In this document: positions 58,791 through 64,000 of the stretch, in pieces
Layout: each line of letters begins with the position of its first letter
Position numbering within the stretch: the stretch's first letter is position 1
Assembly: GCA_948567375.1 (NCBI GenBank)
Contig: OX419760.1
Coordinates: 63,050,911 to 63,114,910 of the forward strand
DNA length: 64,000 nucleotides
DNA from: Lunularia cruciata
Lineage: Eukaryota; Streptophyta; Marchantiopsida; Lunulariales; Lunulariaceae
Direction: 5' to 3'
The notes under the pieces: generated by a model
Database searches by the model: none
Told to the model about the DNA's origin: nothing
Seen by the model: only the letters and a program-made list of their open reading frames with translations
Translations under genes and position numbers: made by a program

Positions 58791-59239
58791 GCACTTGATA
58801 GGCATCACCACTCGAACACTTATGAGCTCTGTGCCTATTGAGATGATTCATGCACATGTTGGGAGCGATGGATCGAGTGGGCAAGGTATTCTTGGGACAC
58901 AACCAATGGCTACTAAGGAGAATAGTCTACTTGGAGTCCATCCAAGTGAGCATGGTCTACTCGGATTACACCCTTGGTCTACTTGGGATGCAACTAGAGG
59001 ACGTATGGAGCTTGCAGCCAAAGTGGAGGGAGTCTTTCACACTAAGGTTGGTATCTCTAGTGGTTAGGAGCATGACACTATTGTTCCCAAGGGCCTAGGT
59101 AGCAACCAATCAGTACGTCTCCCACTCCTACAATAGTTATAGAGGATGCTTGAGAGCCAGATCTTGGACCCAAGCTTATAGGAGGAAAGACAAAGAGTTT
59201 GGAGGTTCTTGTGGTGTTACACAAGTTGTTTAGCCTTCA
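58791..59239 (+). pseudogene. Linker between methyltransferase and RT
   Basis: The frame stays open from 58621 to 59067 through text such as LLGLHPWSTWDATRGRMELA and VEGVFHTKVGISSG. No domain recognised. A two-fold HLG-LLGVHP/LLGLHP repeat is visible near 58930-58970. Confidence 0.55.
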
Positions 59240-60600
59240 ATATGCAGAATTTGGGTGCTCTAAAGGAACTTTTTATTCAGCTTGAGCTTACTAGCAATAC
59301 ACTAATTTTTCAATGTCCCTACAAATACAATGACATGGAGCGAGCATTGATGTAGAGTCGAAGTAGAGACCTTTTTGAGGTTGGTTTGGTAGAGATTTCA
59401 CATGGAGTGTATGCATCAGCTAAAGTGATGCCAACCAAGAAGGATATGCATAGCAACTACAAAAATATGCAGATGTGTGGATATTACTATCCTATCAATT
59501 GATAGACTAGGCTGATCAATATACCATGCCTATATTGGAGGAGATCTTTGATGTGATTGGGCATGCAAAGATTTTCAGTACTTTGGATCTTTGAGCAGGA
59601 TATCATCAATTGCCAATCAAGGAGAGGATAAGTCCAAGACAAGATTTTAAGCTATTGATCCTCATGGCAAGGATGTGTTATATAAGTGGAAGTTCTTACC
59701 ATTTGGGTTAAATATATTCTTGCTGAGTTATGAAGGGTCATGGATAGGATCCTAGTTGGAATAGATTTTGTTTGGTATTATATTGATGACATTTTGGTGT
59801 ATATCACTATTGTGGAGGAGCATGAAAGATATTTGTTGGAGGTATTTGAGAGGTTGAGATCTCATGGACTCAAATTACATCTTGGGAAGTGTAGGTTTTT
59901 CCATGATTAGGTTAAGTATTTGGGTCACACTATCTACCTTGGAGGACTTGGTGTTTAGTAGACCAAGGTGGAGGCCATTATGCGTATTCCTCAACCTCTA
60001 GATGTGAGTAAAGTGTGAGCATTCCTTGGGTTGGTGAACTTCTATCACTGCTATTTTAGAGGATTTGATGCCATTGCCAAGGCCTTGATGAAGTTGACCA
60101 AGCTTACACAAGAGTGAGGTTAGGGAGATGAGTAGGAGAGAGCTTTTGTAGAGCTCAAGGAGAGGTTGATATCTACTCTTATTTTGAGGAGACTGATTAG
60201 AGGATGCCCATTTTAGGTTCACACTGATTGGAGTATGTTGGGGCTTGGAGAAGTGTTCACCCAACATGATGATGAGGAGAAGGAGTTTGTGATGGCCTAT
60301 TGTAGTTGTTCCAACAATTCAATGGAGGCAAAGTATAGTTCATATGAGGGAGAGTGCTTGGCATTAGTATGAGCAGTAGCACATATTCCAATATTATCTA
60401 TTTGGTAACCCCTTTATTCTCATCATTGATCATCAACCATTGAAGTGGTTGATGAAGTCCAACAAGCTTTCAAGGAAGGAAGCTTGCACAATGGGCTCTA
60501 ATTTTACATGAGTATAATTTTCATGGTTATTCACAAACCTGGAGTGGTGAACCATGATGCAGATGGGTTGAGTAGAAACCCATGTCCCAACAAGTAGGAT
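59240..60600 (+). pseudogene. DNMT-gypsy reverse transcriptase and RNase H
   Basis: RT begins about 59310 (MERALM, then VYASAKVMPTKKDMHSNY at 59410). The catalytic motif YYIDDILVY lies at 59776, followed by LRSHGLKLHLGKCRFFHD (59851) and KYLGHTIY (59923), all typical of Ty3/gypsy RT. RNase H shows TDWSMLGLGEVFTQHDDEE (60223), EAKYSSYEGECLALV (60328) and the end motif KPGVVNHDADGLSRNP (60537). Fourteen or more stops and at least one shift around 60370 disable it. Confidence 0.88.
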
Positions 60601-60959
60601 CAGACCAGAGCATGTTGGCATGGTGATGTAGATGAGGAGATGGTGCCAGGTTGGCATGCATATGCCTTTCTCTATATATATTTTGGGGCTTTGGTGGTAT
60701 CTCTCTTAGTGCATATAGGAGGAGTTATTGAGATCATATATCCAAAGAGTAGAGAGAGTGGTATGGTGCAATGAGACATTCATGATGATGTCTTAGTGAT
60801 GGACTATCTTCACACTAGGGTTGTGGGTGGCATAGTTGGGGCCAAGGAGAGACACCATGTTCTTTAGCAAGCCAAACGGTTTAGATTGGAAGGTAGACAC
60901 CTTTTTTGTGTATAGGAGGATGGTAGAGTGAAGGTAGTACCACTTCCATCTCAAAGACC

Positions 60960-61870
60960 ACAATTGGTCTATCATGCTCATGAGGAGCTAGGACATTTGG
61001 AGTAAAGCATACATATAGCTTAATCTAGAGTTATTATTGGTGGTGTGAAGACCAATGTATAGTAGTTTGTTACAAAATGTGTGGTTTGTGACCAAGTTAG
61101 AGCATCATTTAATGCTCCTATGCTATAGGTACACCCATTACCTATCATAGGATTGGGTTACCATTGGATTTTGAACTTTATTGGACCTTTACCGTTGATT
61201 GTGAGACATCATTGGTATGTTTTGGTGATGGTGGAGCACTTCTCCAAGTGGATTGAGTTGGTGACACTTCCTAAAAAGTCCAATGAAGGGATAGATTACT
61301 TGTTCCTAGATCAAGTTCTCAGTCAATTTGGTGCACCAGTTGAGATTTTGATTGATCAGGGCTTAAAGTTCTTGGAGGAGTTTTAGGTCTTGTGTGACAA
61401 GGCTTTCATTGATCATTGTACTACCTCCCAAGATCACCTTGAGGCAAATGGCTTAGCAAAGAGAGTGGTTCTGACAATGAAGAGAAGATTGCAAAAGTAT
61501 AGTTTGTAGAGAGTCCACTTGGGAGATTGGGATCTCTAATTACCTTGGTTGGCCATGGGCTATCAATGCAGCCGACATGCCTCCTTAGCATCCTTCTCTC
61601 CTTACTTTCTACTCTATGGACGAGATCTAGATTTACCTACAACCATTCATCAAGATGCTACTATAGTGTTGGACTTGGACGATCCAAATGTATGGATGAG
61701 CGCATGTTCTCAATGGGTAGAGATCTTTCAAAGAGTGATGACAATGGCCTTTGAGAACTTAGCAATTGCTCAACATATGGATACCTTATGCTATGCTACC
61801 ATTTAAGGAGGAAGTATAGACCCTTGATTTGTCAATTTCATCCAGATGATTTTTTATATCTATAATAGAT
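60960..61870 (+). pseudogene. DNMT-gypsy integrase
   Basis: The zinc-domain end CVVCDQVRA is at about 61078. The core follows with HWILNFIGPLPLIVRHHWYV (61159), the second Asp region in ILIDQGLKFLEEF (61345) and the third-residue region DHLEANGLAKR (about 61432). SFSPYFLLYGRDLDLPTTIH (61591) and DTLCYATI (61780) mark the C-terminal part. After 61806 the frame shifts and the DNA-binding tail reads FHPDDFLYL (about 61837) and SFGVLVLEGCDGVFWKDHV (61923). Confidence 0.88.
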
Positions 61871-62062
61871 AGCACCAACAACACGTGATATTTCTACAAG
61901 CCGCACTATCTTGAGAGTGTGTGAGGCTTTGTCATTTGGAGTCCTTGTGTTGGAAGGATGTGATGGTGTTTTTTGGAAGGATCATGTGTGCAATTGTGCG
62001 CCATACCACCTCCCAAACATTGATGATACTATGGACCCAAGCTTAGCACTTGCACGTGTAGG

Positions 62063-62200
62063 CTTGCGGTGTATGTTATGCGGCTCTTTGGTGGAGCTGC
62101 TACTATATTAGTGTGTGATAATTGTTTGAGAGGATGGCATATGGCATGTATGACTCCTTCCTTCACTGTGGTTCCTCAAGGATAGTGATTATGTCTTAGA
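62063..62200 (+). pseudogene. PHD-finger remnant after integrase
   Basis: LRCMLCGS (about 62064, frame of 61911) followed after a frame change by VCDNCLRGWHMACMTPSFTV (62111-62170) reproduces the first six metal ligands of a C4HC3 PHD finger: CX2C, CX2C, H, X2C in the order and spacing expected, with the Trp before the His. The last pair of cysteines is not visible. PHD fingers bind histone H3 tails. In chromoviruses the matching place, after the integrase, is occupied by a chromodomain; the parallel role is inferred. Confidence 0.7.
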
Positions 62201-62364
62201 TATACTTGACCTATAGCTAGTTCATCCTTTATATGGTATAGATTATAAACAAGCGACTAACAATATGGCTTGATAGCACCCGGCCTCTTGATCTTTTGCC
62301 TACCATAGGGTCTACCATATACTTGGAGTAGATGGCTATCTTGAGTTAGAGTGATCTAACCACC

Positions 62365-62379
62365 AGCTAGGGAGGCAAT
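62365..62379 (+). other. Polypurine tract of DNMT-gypsy
   Basis: AGCTAGGGAGGCAAT precedes the LTR start TGTGGCACTTGAG. Partly interrupted by pyrimidines, as in an old copy. Confidence 0.6.
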
Positions 62380-62926
62380 TGTGGCACTTGAGAGTCCATA
62401 TATGACTTATGTGTGAGTTGTGCTTCTATAGTGTGTGATATTGATAGTAATGTGTGTTGTGTAGCAATGTATATAAATATGATAGATGTCACACTATTTG
62501 TAGCATTGCACCTAGATTGCTCAGATTTTATAGTAGTAGTGTTGGTAGTCAAGAGTATTTTGGTCGTTACTCATAGACTTCTTGTTGATAGTCAGATTTT
62601 GTGTGTGGGGTACTAACTACATGGCGGGGCTCACCATCACTTAACATGGGTTTACACTGTCTGATGCCATCAGCAAGACCATTAGGGTTGGAGACCAAGG
62701 GAGTATACTTTTGAAGTGCAGTTCTAAAGAGATCACTTCTTTGATGTTGAGCCTTTGAGTTCTTGGCTATGGTGGACAGAGGTCAATGAGCATCACCTAG
62801 ATTCTCTTAGCTAGAGTGGGTGTGGCTTGACTATAACCAGTGTCCGATTATTGGCAGATTGTGGGTTGATAGATCAAGTACTGATCTGATTGAGTGTGAT
62901 TTGATTTGTGTAAATAAATTAATTAT
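62380..62926 (+). repeat. 3' LTR of DNMT-gypsy (about 547 bp)
   Basis: It starts TGTGGCACTTGAGAGTCC and ends where a second LTR-like start begins. Its last 428 bases match the 5' LTR at 53675. Confidence 0.8.
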
Positions 62927-63050
62927 TGTGACACTTGAGAGTCCATGTATGACTTATGTGTGTGAGTTGTGCTTTTATTGTGTGTGATATTGACAACAAT
63001 GTATTTTTTGTAGCAATGTATATATGCATGATAACTATCACACACAATGG
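62927..63050 (+). repeat. Extra partial LTR directly after the 3' LTR
   Basis: TGTGACACTTGAGAGTCCAT and the following 110 bases repeat the start of the 3' LTR (62380-62498), including TGACTTATGTGTG and GTGTGTGATATTGA. This is consistent with a second LTR of the family abutting the first, or with a tandem duplication. Confidence 0.75.
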
Positions 63051-64000
63051 GTTCATGAGGTATTGTGTTGTGGTTTGTTTAGTGATTGAAAAGTAATTTA
63101 ATTTCATTTATTCATGTAGTGTTTTAGTAGATAATGCAAGGTGTCCTATGGTTGATCAATCACCATGTGAGCAATCTATGTTCATTCAAGTGATTGGTTG
63201 TGTCGATTACAATCTTGTCCTCATCTAAATCTTTGATGTATATAGCTGTGGAGGCTTGTAGAGAGTAGTATGTTTTAGTCTTGCATGTTTGAAGAGTAAT
63301 AGTAGCGTGTGTGGGAGGGTGAGTTTAACCAAGAGATGTTCTATGCTCTTGATCTACCTCTCCCAAACCCTTTCTCATCAAGCTTTAGAATATGCACCAT
63401 GACCACTTCTAAGCTTGGATGGTAGTTCATTTTGCACCTATGTTTCATGGCGTTTGTGATAGAAAACTTGGATCCTATAATTCTACATGTGCTTACTTAT
63501 GTGCAAGTATAGTGTGATGCCTACTTTTTTGCTAAAGTTGTTTATTTATTGTTTTCTCTATTTTTCATAAGGTTTTGGAAGAATAACTGATTGTTCTAGA
63601 AGTGAAACCTCCTAGTTGAGTTCTCTTTGGAGTTGTGTTTGTACATGCAAATGTACAAAGAAAATAAGTACAAACATAAATGCACTCCAAAGGAATGATC
63701 TAAAAGAGTTCAAGTTCAAAAGGTGGTCAAAGGGAGAAAAACCAAAATCCTTTGGGCCCAAGGATTATACACTAATTTGAATGGATTACCACCTAAATAA
63801 AGAACTACCTCCAAGTAGTGTTGGTGTTCACCAAAGGGTTCACATGTAAAAAGAGTGATTGCTCATCCATTGAAGATTGACGACTCAAAAACTCTAGCTA
63901 TAAAATTGAGTGCATATCAAGCAATTTCACTTTCTACTAAGGATTTTCAATCTCAAACCTAAAGAGCAAGTAGTAATCCTAGATCTTTTTAGTTCTTCAT
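63051..64000. other. Unassigned DNA
   Basis: No gene seen. The right end could be the start of another element. Confidence 0.45.

Larger units (their letters stand above)
53675..62926 (+). mobile_element. DNMT-gypsy: Ty3/gypsy element with a C5 methyltransferase and PHD finger
   Basis: A plus-strand LTR element of about 9.25 kb. Order: partial 5' LTR, leader, gag with zinc knuckle, protease, C5-cytosine methyltransferase, RT, RNase H, integrase, PHD finger, polypurine tract, 3' LTR. Zinc knuckle (56566), protease (57100), methyltransferase (57814), RT (59761), RNase H (60220) and integrase (61153, 61549) all lie in one frame, so they were probably one polyprotein. Stops are frequent and gag and the PHD part have frame changes. 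The 5' LTR lacks the first 120 or so bases of the 3' LTR, so no target duplication can be given. Confidence 0.85.

Overview
The window reads as nuclear DNA of a land plant with a large, transposon-rich genome. The evidence is chromodomain Ty3/gypsy elements, a Ty1/copia element, a plant-type non-LTR element, an initiator-Met-tRNA primer site, an intronless RING-H2 gene of plant type and a fragment of plastid psbD. A non-flowering vascular plant (lycophyte, fern or gymnosperm) would fit the element content, but I cannot fix the taxon. By my coordinates about 60% of the window is transposon-derived, and nearly every element is dead.

Layout. (1) 1-6071: a chromovirus (call it CHR1) whose 5' LTR is cut by the window edge; gag and pol are in good register but carry 17 nonsense codons. 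(2) 6072-19136: AT-rich DNA with no convincing gene. It holds an old LTR scrap, a fold-back element, a solo LTR of a second chromovirus family (HSE-gypsy) and a decayed coiled-coil ORF. (3) 19137-41260: one minus-strand LINE of about 2.2 kb, blown up to 22 kb by three LTR retrotransposons: HSE-gypsy B at 20106-25638, HSE-gypsy A at 25928-32331 and a copia at 32799-40804. These host three solo CHR1 LTRs and a plastid psbD fragment. Reading frames and target-site duplications let each junction be read across. (4) 41261-51500: GC-richer, probably genic DNA with the one clearly intact host gene, a 202-residue RING-H2 E3 ligase at 43581-44189. (5) 51522-53440: a degenerate minisatellite with a 59-bp perfect inverted repeat and an AT tract. 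(6) 53675-62926: a large plus-strand Ty3/gypsy element. (7) 62927-64000: a partial extra LTR, then unassigned DNA.

The most notable content is element (6), here DNMT-gypsy. Between its protease and reverse transcriptase lies a C5-cytosine methyltransferase domain with motifs I, IV (Pro-Cys), VI (Glu-Asn), VIII and X in conventional order, in the same frame as the zinc knuckle, protease, RT, RNase H and integrase. After the integrase come remnants of a PHD finger. The element thus appears to have carried both a DNA-methylation writer and a chromatin-reader-like module. The copy is dead; its 13 stops in the methyltransferase are all TAG or TGA, each one transition away from a sense codon, as methylcytosine deamination would produce.

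A second theme is LTR regulation. LTRs of the HSE-gypsy family carry perfect GAAnnTTCnnGAA arrays about 130-140 bp upstream of a TATAAATA box, the layout expected of heat-responsive promoters. No tRNA, rRNA or CRISPR feature was seen. Boundaries of decayed elements are approximate unless a target-site duplication is quoted.
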